Notes: generated by a model not told the origin, from the letters alone. A stretch of 16,607 bases of DNA from JAJRXG01 sp964640065 (GCA_964640065.1 CAZXIE010000082.1:1-16607); one strand, 5' to 3'. Shown: positions 7,622 through 15,058, counted from the stretch's first letter. Translations and numbers: made by a program.

Positions 7622-8275
7622 ATGGCTCATAAGAAAGGTGTAGGTAGTACTGATAATGGACGTGACAGTAATAGTAAACGTCTTGGAGTAAAACTTTTTG
7701 GAGGTCAGCACGCGATCCCAGGAAATATCATCGTAAGACAACGTGGTACTAAGTATCACCCTGGTGTGAATGTAGGTATGGGCAGAGATCATACACTTCA
7801 TGCACTTATAGAGGGTACAGTTACTTATAAGAAGCGAAGAAATAATAGAACATATGTAAGTATCGTACCAGAAGGTGGCGTACTTACAGCTGTCAAAAAA
7901 GCAGCTCCTAAAAAGGCGGCTAAGAAAGCAGTTCCTGCACCTGCAGCTCCTGCTGTAGAAGCGGCGGCACCAGCACCAGCACCACAAGCTGATGCGAAAC
8001 CAGATAAGCTTACTAAAGTAGAAGGTATAGGTCCTAAAGTGAATGGTCTATTGAATGCTGCAGGCATTATGACATTCGCTGATTTGGCTGGAACTAGCGC
8101 AGACAGAATTAAGGAAATTCTTGCTGAAGCTGGTTCTAGATATCAGATGATGGATCCAACTACTTGGGCACAACAAGCTCAACTTGCCGCGGATGGTAAG
8201 TGGGATGAACTTGATGTTCTTCAGGATGAGCTAGATGGTGGTCGTGTTGTAAGCAATTCGTCAGAAGAAGAGTAG
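7622..8275 (+). CDS. rpmA: 50S ribosomal protein L27 with long C-terminal helix-hairpin-helix extension
   Basis: Residues 1-84 are a complete L27: MAHKKGVGSTDNGRDSNSKR with the unprocessed N terminus that reaches the peptidyl-transferase centre, then LGVKLFGGQ, GNIIVRQRGTKYHPG and NVGMGRDHTLHAL. A normal L27 stops near residue 85-90, but this reading frame continues to 217. Residues about 88-126 form a low-complexity Ala/Pro/Lys linker (KKAAPKKAAKK, then APAPAPQADA). Residues about 128-207 form a compact domain with KLTKVEGIGPKVNGLLNAAGI, the helix-hairpin-helix pattern (xxEGIGPKxxxxLxxAGI), followed by TFADLA, a segment rich in helix (RIKEILAEAG), DPTTWAQQAQLAADGKWDEL and an acidic tail. There is no internal stop or frameshift, and base composition is continuous. 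The extension may bind nucleic acid, but that is inference. It ends ten bases from the convergent gene at 8286. Confidence 0.95.
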   Translation: MAHKKGVGSTDNGRDSNSKRLGVKLFGGQHAIPGNIIVRQRGTKYHPGVNVGMGRDHTLHALIEGTVTYKKRRNNRTYVSIVPEGGVLTAVKKAAPKKAAKKAVPAPAAPAVEAAAPAPAPQADAKPDKLTKVEGIGPKVNGLLNAAGIMTFADLAGTSADRIKEILAEAGSRYQMMDPTTWAQQAQLAADGKWDELDVLQDELDGGRVVSNSSEEE

Positions 8276-8285
8276 AAAACTCTCT

Positions 8286-8993
8286 CTAGATTTTCTTTAT
8301 TATTTCTTGTTTGATCCATCCGACATCTTTGTCGGCTAGTTCTACTTTGATCCAATCTTCGATTTGATCAACTAATTCCACTTTGTTTCCTGGTCCAAGG
8401 TCTGCTATGACTTCACTTCTATCATCAGGTGCAGCATATAAGCCTTGTGTAGTCATAACGATAGCACTTGTGCCACCTTTACTTAGCGATCTACTCTTAT
8501 AAGCGAAGAGTCCGGTTATAAGAGATAAGAAAACAAAACCTGCGATAGCCAAGAGAGCTCCCTTCTTACTCCCCTCTTTGACTTTTGATAGTAGATATCT
8601 ATAAGCAAAGAAGATAATCGCTACAGCGAAAATTAACTGCAAGATCGACCACATAAGCGGACTCAGCAGCTCAGCGCACTGGCGATAATATCGTACTAGT
8701 ATAAAGTCAGGAATATCTGTGATCTGGATCTGAAGTCCATCTTTCAGATAATCGATAGCTTCTCTGATACTCTCGTCACGTGGCTCCAGCAAGAGTGCTT
8801 TTTCATAATATAATCTGGCATTTGCTAGATCGCCATCCTCATAGTACGTATGTCCTAATTGCTCATAAAGACCAACTGAGTGTTGGGCATTTTCTAACTG
8901 CTGTAATAGATCTGCAGTCGTCGACTCCTGCGAATAAGCAGTCGATAGAGCAAGAAATCCAATTAGTAGAAGAAGAAGGTTTAGTCGAGTCAT
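8286..8993 (-). CDS. BatE-like protein: TPR, two membrane helices and bacterial SH3 domain
   Basis: With ATG 8993 as start the product is 235 residues and opens with a clean signal peptide (MTRLNLLLLLIGFLALSTAYSQ); a TTG four codons upstream would only lengthen its N terminus. A TPR unit lies at about 41-75 (GLYEQLGHTYYEDGDLANARLYYEKALLLEP cut here as LYEQLGHTYYEDGD and ARLYYEKALLLEP). Two membrane helices follow (about 113-131 and 147-165), then a bacterial SH3 domain (about 176-231: VMTTQGLYAAPDDRSEVI, LGPGNKVELV, DWIKVEL, GWIKQE). That order is the layout of BatE from the Bacteroidota aerotolerance (Bat) operon. No BatA-D, MoxR or DUF58 gene is nearby, so I give only the architecture and no gene symbol. 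It is the last gene of a minus-strand run, 14 bases after the OstA-like gene, and probably scaffolds periplasmic or membrane partners. Confidence 0.75.
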   Translation of the reverse strand: MTRLNLLLLLIGFLALSTAYSQESTTADLLQQLENAQHSVGLYEQLGHTYYEDGDLANARLYYEKALLLEPRDESIREAIDYLKDGLQIQITDIPDFILVRYYRQCAELLSPLMWSILQLIFAVAIIFFAYRYLLSKVKEGSKKGALLAIAGFVFLSLITGLFAYKSRSLSKGGTSAIVMTTQGLYAAPDDRSEVIADLGPGNKVELVDQIEDWIKVELADKDVGWIKQEIIKKI

Positions 8994-9007
8994 GAAAGTA
9001 ACCAAGC

Positions 9008-10837
9008 TTATTTGATGCTGTACTGCGCAAATATAACTTCAGTTGGTTTTTCTTCTAGCCTCCATCTGAATCCATCTAAATAAAAAGATGCTAGGTCCAT
9101 ACCTGGCTGATATTCATACATGTTCGATTCTGGTTGTCCATCCATGCTTACGCGGGATATATCGTTGTTTTCATCAAAGGTGAGTACGATAGACTGACTC
9201 CGAGAAAGGTTAATGCCTAGATACTCTTCCTCTTCTAGTATGAGATAGTGAATCTCTGCATTGCCCTCGACCTTAGAGCTTTGTATACTTTGATCTTGGA
9301 CATAGTTATGGATAACTGAACCCTTGATCTGATTATAATTATCCTTATCATCAGGACTTACTATAAAAGCATTGTCTGTCAATGTGATCTTATAGACCTC
9401 ATTATTTCTTAGGTAGATCTGGATCTTGTCAGCGCTCAGCTGTGTGTCATCTGACCAGATTACTGGATCTCCCGTCATGGTAATAATAGAGTCTTCTTGA
9501 TTAAATATAAAATCTCTTGAAGACCCTGTGGTTTCATTATTCTTCCACTTCACAGCTCCATAAGCACTAAAGCTCGGTGGGATGCTATCCTCTTTATTCT
9601 CTTCGACATTGTAAAGTGTGTCGGACTTCAGTAAGAGCGTATCTGAACTCATAGGATAAAGAAGCATAGGTTGACCAAAAATAGAGTTGTACACTTTCAT
9701 CTCAGCATCACTCTTGATCCCATCATCACCATAGATGGTGATACCACTCTCTTTATCTATCAGCTTTATATTTCCCTTTAATCGCGTAGAGCCTCCTTCT
9801 CCAGATCTTAAGCTATCCGCTTCAACATAGCTGTCATCTGTGTCTACGATCGCCCTACCAAGGGTCTCATATGTCTCTGAGGCCTCTATATATCTGATCA
9901 GAGGGGCTTTGAGCACTTCTGTGGACGATCGGTAGACCGCACGAGAGATAAGGTCGAGATATCCGTCATTTTTAAAGTATCTGATGGTATCACTCGTAGC
10001 TACCCCATCGTCGTCTTCAAGATAAGGGTCAAAGAAAAATGAATAGATTCCTTCTTTCCCCTTGATATCAAGAAGTCCCGATGAGATGTACTGATCCTTA
10101 GACTTGACTTGGACATTATTGCTCAGTATACCCCGATCCTCCTCGAGTCTATAGATCCCAGTCTCACAGTAGATCTCTATGCTATCTTGGGTGATATTAG
10201 TTGGAACTAAGATATTCAGCTGGTCGAGATCATATAGGTAGAGTATGCTGTCAGTGACCATCGTACGTGTGGTATCTCTATACCATACATTTCCGTAAAG
10301 GGTGACTTGCTTCTTTTTCTGCTCATAAAATCCTGACTTACTGATGATCGTATCTACCCCTTGGATCAGTGTGCCTCCTGTGTTATACTCAGCGGTTTTT
10401 TCATCGACATCGTAGAGTAATCGATCTGTATAAAGTCTGCGATCACCATCCTGAAGTATGACCTCACCAAATAACTCCGCTAATTTTCTTCTTCCATCAT
10501 ATATCAGCGAGTCTGCGAAAATCTGAATGGTATCCTGATGGATGATCACGACGTTGTGATAAGCCTTAGCATTGATCTGGTCGCGTACTTCTGCCAAGTC
10601 ACAATACATCACTAGACTGTCTTGCGTAAGGATGACATTACCTAATAACGTATCCAACTCTACATCATCATAAGATATGTGATTTGCAGTATCCGCAGTC
10701 ATCACTATAAAACTGAGAGAGTCACTACTTGTCGTGTCCTGTGGAGAAAGACTTCTATTAGGAGCTACTTGCGCATAGGCATGACCTGCAAAGCATGTCA
10801 GTACTAAATAGACCATCAGAGATTGTAACTTTCCCAT
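9008..10837 (-). CDS. OstA/LptA-like repeat protein, probable LPS-transport component
   Basis: The 609-residue protein (start ATG 10837; a TTG two codons earlier is less likely) has a signal peptide MGKLQSLMVYLVLTCFAGHAYAQ ending in an AxA-like site. The mature part is beta-rich and built of repeated OstA-type strands with the pattern 'D....a..a.yd......l.G.v.l.d': for example IQIFADSLIYDGRRKLAELF, RRLYTDRLLYDVDEKTAEYN, KKQVTLYGNVWYRD, EIYCETGIYRLEEDRGILS and QLSADKIQIYLRNNEVYKI. This is the jellyroll-strand repeat of LptA and of the N-terminal part of LptD, which carry LPS across the periplasm. It lacks the large LptD C-terminal barrel. Its length is typical of the separate 'OstA-like protein' of Bacteroidota. 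It sits 14 bases after the FAD oxidoreductase gene and 14 before the BatE-like gene. An LPS or related glycolipid role is inferred from the fold. Confidence 0.82.
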   Translation of the reverse strand: MGKLQSLMVYLVLTCFAGHAYAQVAPNRSLSPQDTTSSDSLSFIVMTADTANHISYDDVELDTLLGNVILTQDSLVMYCDLAEVRDQINAKAYHNVVIIHQDTIQIFADSLIYDGRRKLAELFGEVILQDGDRRLYTDRLLYDVDEKTAEYNTGGTLIQGVDTIISKSGFYEQKKKQVTLYGNVWYRDTTRTMVTDSILYLYDLDQLNILVPTNITQDSIEIYCETGIYRLEEDRGILSNNVQVKSKDQYISSGLLDIKGKEGIYSFFFDPYLEDDDGVATSDTIRYFKNDGYLDLISRAVYRSSTEVLKAPLIRYIEASETYETLGRAIVDTDDSYVEADSLRSGEGGSTRLKGNIKLIDKESGITIYGDDGIKSDAEMKVYNSIFGQPMLLYPMSSDTLLLKSDTLYNVEENKEDSIPPSFSAYGAVKWKNNETTGSSRDFIFNQEDSIITMTGDPVIWSDDTQLSADKIQIYLRNNEVYKITLTDNAFIVSPDDKDNYNQIKGSVIHNYVQDQSIQSSKVEGNAEIHYLILEEEEYLGINLSRSQSIVLTFDENNDISRVSMDGQPESNMYEYQPGMDLASFYLDGFRWRLEEKPTEVIFAQYSIK

Positions 10838-10851
10838 CCTCAATCCAACGA

Positions 10852-11958
10852 TTAAGAGAGAAGAAGTGTTGCTGCCTCTTCTCCGATACTCATGCCTATA
10901 GCAACACCCATACCACTGAGTCTTGCGGCTAATATCGTATGATCATCTATGCGCTTAACAATTGGAAGACGGCTTGCTCCACCAGATAAAATACCACTCC
11001 AACTCTTAGCGACTTGAACTTCTGTGTTTGAATTGACGAGGTATTTTTTGATGTACTCAACTAAGAAGTGCTGGTTAGATGTGTTAGATCCAAGTTGTCC
11101 CGTCTGTTCATCTGGATACTTATGTCGTGCCCCACCTATCAAAATTCTATCTCCGATGTTACGAAAGTAGATATAGCCATGGTCCTGATGATAAGTGCCT
11201 TTCCATGACAAGTTCTTTAAAGGTGATGTTACTAGTACTTGATTACGAACAGGTATGATGTCTTCACCCTTGGAGATATCACTTGAGAGAGCATTCGTAC
11301 AAAGGATGACTTGGTCCGCTTTCTTATTTAAAGAATCTTGAAAGCCTAACACTTCAAAGCTTATATATCCATTATCTACTTCTTTTACTTGTACACCTCT
11401 TACGACTTTAATATCATGGCTCAACGCTTCTCTTTCGAGCCGAGCGTAGAGTTTTCCGGTATTAATCTGCCCTTCTTCCTGATTGATAATAGCATGTCGA
11501 TAAAAAGATAATCCCTCGTCAAGTGTAGTCGATCGGAAGATGTCAGCTCCTAGTCTTTGATTGATGTCATCGATTCTCCCGGCCTCTCTGCTATACTCAT
11601 CTTCACCTATGAACACTTCGTATCCACCATGTCCTTTATAATCGATGGCCTCCGGCCCATATCTCTCTCTAATCTTATTGATACCAGCTCTACGCTTTTG
11701 GACAAGAGATAAAGTCTGATCTAACCCATATCGATCTATATCTGCGTATATCTCCGATATACTCCCAAAGCAAGCAAAACCCGCATTGCGAGAACTTGCC
11801 AAGGTACCATAGGTCTCCTTTTCAAAGATCTCAATAGTGAGATCAGGGCGCTGTCTCGCAAGATCGATAGCAGCGGACAAACCAACTATCCCTGCTCCTA
11901 CCACAACGATATCGCATGATCTCTCAAGCTCACATATATCCCAATAGCTTAATCTCAA
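10852..11958 (-). CDS. FAD-dependent oxidoreductase, DAO family
   Basis: The 368-residue protein carries the dinucleotide motif DIVVVGAGIVGLSAAIDLA (16-34; G21, G23, G26) and IEIFEK ending the second strand. The segment ASSRNAGFACFGS (54-66) is the characteristic glycine/cysteine stretch of the D-amino-acid-oxidase-like family, which also includes glycine oxidase and sarcosine oxidase. Later features are YFRNIGDRILIGG, WSGILSGGASRLPIV and a closing GMGVAIGMSIGEEAA, the C-terminal FAD-contact helix. The substrate is probably a secondary or primary amine but cannot be told from the sequence. The N terminus L-R-L-S-Y-W before the Rossmann fold matches Bacteroidota homologues that open with (M)LSYW, so I accept the TTG start at 11958; no ATG occurs between it and the in-frame TAA upstream. 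It is first in a tightly packed minus-strand run with the OstA-like and BatE-like genes, which may be only convenience. Confidence 0.82.
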   Translation of the reverse strand: MRLSYWDICELERSCDIVVVGAGIVGLSAAIDLARQRPDLTIEIFEKETYGTLASSRNAGFACFGSISEIYADIDRYGLDQTLSLVQKRRAGINKIRERYGPEAIDYKGHGGYEVFIGEDEYSREAGRIDDINQRLGADIFRSTTLDEGLSFYRHAIINQEEGQINTGKLYARLEREALSHDIKVVRGVQVKEVDNGYISFEVLGFQDSLNKKADQVILCTNALSSDISKGEDIIPVRNQVLVTSPLKNLSWKGTYHQDHGYIYFRNIGDRILIGGARHKYPDEQTGQLGSNTSNQHFLVEYIKKYLVNSNTEVQVAKSWSGILSGGASRLPIVKRIDDHTILAARLSGMGVAIGMSIGEEAATLLLS

Positions 11959-11983
11959 ACCTCCAGATCTTTACAGCAATCAT

Positions 11984-11991
11984 TAACTTTG
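11984..11991 (+). promoter_or_regulatory. Possible -7 element for the DUF4293 gene
   Basis: TAACTTTG matches TAnnTTTG exactly and lies 22 bases before the ATG at 12014, an ideal distance for a short leader. No TTTG is visible about 19 bases upstream, so only the -7 half is supported. Confidence 0.4.
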
Positions 11992-12013
11992 GCCATCTTA
12001 AATTAGTTCGATC

Positions 12014-12457
12014 ATGATACAGAGAGTACAAAGTATATTTTTTCTGCTGGCAGCTTTATGCTTTGGTGGTGAGTTTTTAGTTGCGTTTGCAAAGTCTAGC
12101 TCCTCTATTGTTGGACTATTCAGTGATCAACTCTATAATCTTTACGACCATCCTGCTCTTTTGGCCATTTGTGGACTTGGTGCCGCGGTGAGTCTAGCGA
12201 CGATTTTTCTCTACAAGAATAGACCGCTACAAAAAAAACTGGGTTACCTAGTGATCACTCTAGCTATCATCCTACCTATCGTCGCTATACTCCTCTACAT
12301 GAATGATGGACAAGCGATGAGTGATACCACTCAAGTCGAGATCGCCGATAGTGCTGGTCTCTACTTACCTATAGGAATGATCCTGTTTGCTGGACTTGCT
12401 GTACGCGGAGTCAGTAAAGATGATAAGCTTGTAGAGTCTATGGATAGACTCAGATAA
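12014..12457 (+). CDS. DUF4293 family membrane protein
   Basis: The 147-residue protein has four membrane helices (about 5-25, 46-67, 75-96, 114-130). It starts MIQRVQSIFFLLAAL and ends KDDKLVESMDRLR, the two most conserved parts of DUF4293, a family essentially restricted to Bacteroidota (MIQRiQt..lll at the N terminus, DeKLVrSMDRLR at the C terminus). The C-terminal basic tail should be cytoplasmic by the positive-inside rule. The function is unknown. It stands alone between a divergent oxidoreductase gene (56 bases away) and a convergent ExbD gene, from which it is separated by a bidirectional terminator. Confidence 0.88.
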   Translation: MIQRVQSIFFLLAALCFGGEFLVAFAKSSSSIVGLFSDQLYNLYDHPALLAICGLGAAVSLATIFLYKNRPLQKKLGYLVITLAIILPIVAILLYMNDGQAMSDTTQVEIADSAGLYLPIGMILFAGLAVRGVSKDDKLVESMDRLR

Positions 12458-12458
12458 A

Positions 12459-12489
12459 AAAAGGCCTCCTTGATCCAAGGAAGCCTTTT
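12459..12489. terminator. Bidirectional intrinsic terminator between DUF4293 and exbD genes
   Basis: AAAAGGC-C-TCCTTG (12459-12472) pairs with CAAGGA-A-GCCTTTT (12476-12489) around the loop ATC, with one C/A mismatch. The plus strand has TTTT leaving the stem and the minus strand has a run of T from the A-tract at 12456-12462. The two genes converge here, so both transcripts can end in it. It is the cleanest terminator in the window. Confidence 0.85.
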
Positions 12490-12510
12490 AATTAATTATT
12501 TCTAGTTACT

Positions 12511-12978
12511 CTACTTAGCCTGAGGCTTAGCTGAGTAATTCACTTTAAGCTGACCTGCTTTACGCAGAGCTGTTTTTACGTCTGATACGATACCCATCGT
12601 TGTCTTCTTGTCTATCCTAAGAGAAGAAGTGATAAGACCTCTTTGTCTTTCATCCACTTTCTCTCTATGATTAGCCAAAAACAATGGAATATCTCTGGTA
12701 GATGCGAACTTATCACCAAGTTGTAACCTTGGCTTTGTACCCGCAACTTCCTTGTGTTCTTCCTTAGGAGTACCTATATAGAGATAATTTACCAATGACT
12801 TTTTCTCCAGCTTCGTTAGTTCAGAAGCATTAGGAGTTGTCACATTGATCTTCAGAGAAGCATCTCTCAGTACAGTTACTACCATGAAAAAGAATAGTAG
12901 CATGAAGATGATATCCGGTAGTGATGCCGTAGATATCTCTGGTTTCGCCTTTCCTCTTTTCTTACTAAATTTTGACAT
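12511..12978 (-). CDS. exbD: ExbD/TolR-family biopolymer transporter (second copy)
   Basis: The 155-residue protein has a short basic cytoplasmic N terminus (SKFSKKRGKAKP), one membrane helix (about 21-38, LPDIIFMLLFFFMVVTVL) with Asp22 as the proton-path aspartate of ExbD/TolR, and a periplasmic domain from about 40 onward. DKKTTMGIVSDVKTALRKAG in the C-terminal part resembles the ExbD 'Vi.i.d.....vg.v....r.aG' segment. With ExbB it would use proton-motive force to energise TonB or a Tol-Pal-like partner. It is the last gene of the minus-strand operon, 11 bases after the first ExbD, and ends at the bidirectional terminator. The periplasmic domain is distinct from the first copy, so this is an old, specialised pair and not a recent duplication. 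Confidence 0.88.
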   Translation of the reverse strand: MSKFSKKRGKAKPEISTASLPDIIFMLLFFFMVVTVLRDASLKINVTTPNASELTKLEKKSLVNYLYIGTPKEEHKEVAGTKPRLQLGDKFASTRDIPLFLANHREKVDERQRGLITSSLRIDKKTTMGIVSDVKTALRKAGQLKVNYSAKPQAK

Positions 12979-12989
12979 AGCTCAAGATT

Positions 12990-13541
12990 TTATTCGTCTC
13001 CAAATGCTGTAGGTTCTGCCTCAGAAAGTTTCTTTGGTATGATATCTCTTACCTCAAGGCGTTGTTCCTTAGTTAAGAACTCATAGTCCTTCCCAAACTT
13101 TTGATTAGAAACCTCATCTCTTAGTTCGTTATATGCCGCCTCGACTTCATTGAAGACTTCTAAGTAGGTGCCATATTCTGTGGCCCTATCATGCTTCACA
13201 GATACGATAGCATCTTGTGAAGTCTCAGATAAGTCATCTCTTTTAAGAGGGTTCAAGATAAATTCTTTGATTCCCTCTCGTAACTCATCTAGCTCCTTCG
13301 GCTCTCCTCTTACGAGAAGATCATTGTTCGCATTTACAAGTATAGAGTAGACATTACGCGTCTTAAACTTCAATACATCTGGCGGTTCTTCAGAGTAAGG
13401 AGGAAGCTGGACAAGAATCCCTTTATCCTCCACGATAGTAGTGGTAACCAAGAAGAATATCAACAACAAGAAGGCAATGTCGGCCATAGAGCCCGCATTG
13501 ATCTCATTGGACATCCTGTCTTTTGCGCTCTTCTTAGCCAT
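12990..13541 (-). CDS. exbD: ExbD/TolR-family biopolymer transporter (first copy)
   Basis: The 183-residue protein opens MAKKSAKDRMSNEINAGSMA, followed by the helix DIAFLLLIFFLVTTTI (21-36) with Asp21 at the conserved ExbD/TolR position. NAGSMADIAFLLLIFFL matches Bacteroidota ExbD proteins very closely. The periplasmic part (about 45-183) begins QLPPYSEEPPDVLKFKTRNVYSI and contains VSVKHDRATEYGTYLEVFNEVEAAY. It forms the stator-associated subunit with ExbB and possibly the neighbouring ExbD. The start codon follows the four-TM gene's stop by four bases, so translation is probably coupled. The C-terminal tail (KKLSEAEPTAFGDE) is acidic and specific to this copy. Confidence 0.9.
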   Translation of the reverse strand: MAKKSAKDRMSNEINAGSMADIAFLLLIFFLVTTTIVEDKGILVQLPPYSEEPPDVLKFKTRNVYSILVNANNDLLVRGEPKELDELREGIKEFILNPLKRDDLSETSQDAIVSVKHDRATEYGTYLEVFNEVEAAYNELRDEVSNQKFGKDYEFLTKEQRLEVRDIIPKKLSEAEPTAFGDE

Positions 13542-13545
13542 AATC

Positions 13546-14043
13546 TTACTTAAAGAGGTTACGTACTTCCGCTAATACCATGATCGCAAATGCTCCAGCA
13601 AGTAACATCAACGTAGTCCATATACCACCACTGATTAACTTACTCACATTATCACTTACATCAAACTTGCTCAAAGTATCTCCTGCCATCTCTGGGATTG
13701 CTGAAGAATAAAAAGCAAAGAATATAATTGCAATAGCAGCTACAGCAAGTATCCCTTTTAAAGATTGCTTTGGAGAAGAGATTAACTGCCATAGTCCAAA
13801 GGCTACAGCTGCTAATAGCGCTAAACCAGCTAGAGCTCCAGTGAGATACAAACCAGGATTAAAAAAATCAAAAGCTGGTTTGTCACCATCAGGTGCATCT
13901 TTCATTATTTGATTAAGGTCATCTCCTACGGAGTAGCCAGCACCCTCTAACCCTGTAAATACAGAGATTAGAAAGACAGCTACCACAACAACCCCAAGAA
14001 GGATGGCTAGCAGTTGACCATTTTTTGTTAAAAACTTATACAT
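13546..14043 (-). CDS. Uncharacterised four-TM protein of the ExbB/ExbD operon
   Basis: I do not recognise a named domain. The 165-residue protein has four predicted membrane helices (about 10-29, 62-86, 95-113 and 139-160). A hydrophilic segment between helices 1 and 2 holds DDLNQIMKDAPDGDKP, and a shorter one between helices 3 and 4 holds AIPEMAGDTLSKFDVSD. N- and C-terminal basic residues (YKFLTK, EVRNLFK) suggest both ends face the cytoplasm. It lies 30 bases after the ExbB gene and four bases before the first ExbD, so it is made with the energy-transduction complex. A membrane protein of this size between ExbB and ExbD occurs in other Bacteroidota clusters, as far as I recall. It may be an accessory stator or assembly subunit, but this is inference from position only. 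Confidence 0.75.
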   Translation of the reverse strand: MYKFLTKNGQLLAILLGVVVVAVFLISVFTGLEGAGYSVGDDLNQIMKDAPDGDKPAFDFFNPGLYLTGALAGLALLAAVAFGLWQLISSPKQSLKGILAVAAIAIIFFAFYSSAIPEMAGDTLSKFDVSDNVSKLISGGIWTTLMLLAGAFAIMVLAEVRNLFK

Positions 14044-14073
14044 CGCTTAGTTTTTACAGATTCTACAGATAAA

Positions 14074-14787
14074 CTACTTAAATACGTTGTGACGTGCCAT
14101 TACATCGACTAAGCCGATAGAAGACTCTTCCATCTTGTTGACGATACCGTCAATCTTAGATATAATGTAGTTGTAGAATATCTGAAGAATAATCGCGGTG
14201 ATCAGACCAAATACCGTGGTCAAAAGTGCCACCTTGATACCACCTGCAACAACTGAAGGAGAAAGGTCACCGACCGCTTCAATTCTGTTAAAGGCTTCGA
14301 TCATACCGATTACCGTACCCATAAACCCAAGCATCGGTGCGATAGCGATAAATAGAGAGATCCATACAAGACCTTTCTCAAGTAGTCCCATCTGGACACT
14401 ACCATATGATACGATTGCTTTTTCTACAGCTTCTGGGCCATCTCCAGAGTTTCTTAGACCTTCATAGAGTACAGCTGCTGTAGGGCCAGGAGTAGACTTA
14501 GCTACCTCCATAGCACCAGAGACATCGCCGTCAGCAAGTCTCTCGTCTATACGATTAAGAAGTTTGTCAGTATTAGTGGTTGCAATGTTAAGAGTGATAA
14601 TTCGCTCTATACAAAATGCTAAACCAAGGATAAGGCAGATCAAAACAAAGCTCATGAATTTCCAGTCTCCGGAAATAAAGTTCTCTTTGAGTGTCTGGAA
14701 ACCTGTTGTTTCTTGAGCGAGTATGTCAGTTGCGCCGAAATAAGCTACTCCTATGAATACAACAGCCAAAGCAATTACTTTTCGCAT
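14074..14787 (-). CDS. exbB: ExbB/TolQ/MotA-family proton channel protein
   Basis: The 237-residue protein has an N-terminal hydrophobic segment (about 4-24, ending LAQE), which looks like a signal peptide or extra helix. Three ExbB helices follow (about 45-66, 140-163 and 186-208). The cytoplasmic part (about 75-135) has GDVSGAMEVAKSTPGPTAAVL, and the motif APMLGFMGTVIGMIEAF (150-166) is the MotA/TolQ/ExbB signature, with KVALLTTVFGLITAII forming the proton-pore helix. It is the first gene of a four-gene minus-strand operon with the four-TM protein and two ExbD proteins. It drives TonB-dependent uptake or a Tol-like function; no tonB or outer-membrane receptor is in the window. The ATG at 14787 has no clear Shine-Dalgarno sequence. 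Confidence 0.93.
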   Translation of the reverse strand: MRKVIALAVVFIGVAYFGATDILAQETTGFQTLKENFISGDWKFMSFVLICLILGLAFCIERIITLNIATTNTDKLLNRIDERLADGDVSGAMEVAKSTPGPTAAVLYEGLRNSGDGPEAVEKAIVSYGSVQMGLLEKGLVWISLFIAIAPMLGFMGTVIGMIEAFNRIEAVGDLSPSVVAGGIKVALLTTVFGLITAIILQIFYNYIISKIDGIVNKMEESSIGLVDVMARHNVFK

Positions 14788-15058
14788 GTCAGTTTTTTTA
14801 TACAGTTAATAGGTTTGAGAAATCTTCTTTTCGAGCTAAAAATAGAAAGTTTTACCAAACATGCTATCTCGCTATCCTTATTTTTTGACTTGACCCAAAT
14901 ATGCCTCTCTCTTATTGCTCTAATGTAGAAAAGCCCATATTTCTGTTGGTTTGGATATTCTCCGACACATATAGGGTGAACCATATTACTATGTCTTTAT
15001 ATATGTTAGATGCACATCCTTAGAGATTGGTGCGTATCTGCTTCATTATATTGATAAG
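14788..15058. other. Intergenic region upstream of the exbB operon
   Basis: This AT-rich stretch between exbB and the viroplasmin-RNase H gene (both minus) shows no convincing gene. It must carry the exbB promoter and the end of the RNase H transcript. On the minus strand I see only near-matches to TAnnTTTG (CATATTTG at 14895-14902, TATTTTTA at 14837-14844), each one base off and without a -33 TTTG at the right distance. No strong terminator hairpin follows the RNase H stop at 15059. Confidence 0.5.

Noticed and set aside
7580..7987. Minus-strand open frame of 135 codons, rich in Cys, Ser and Arg
   Set aside because: It is the reverse of rpmA, and its odd composition comes from the Ala/Pro/Lys linker codons read backwards.
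8274..8296. Hairpin AGAAAA / TTTTCT between the convergent rpmA and BatE-like genes
   Set aside because: The stem is six A-T-rich pairs and overlaps both gene ends; too weak to call a terminator.
13168..13350. Plus-strand 60-codon frame inside the first exbD gene
   Set aside because: It lies wholly within a well-supported gene on the other strand and has no domain.
14775..14984. Minus-strand open frame of 69 codons upstream of exbB
   Set aside because: It overlaps the exbB start, has no recognisable domain or signal and atypical composition; most likely the exbB leader region.
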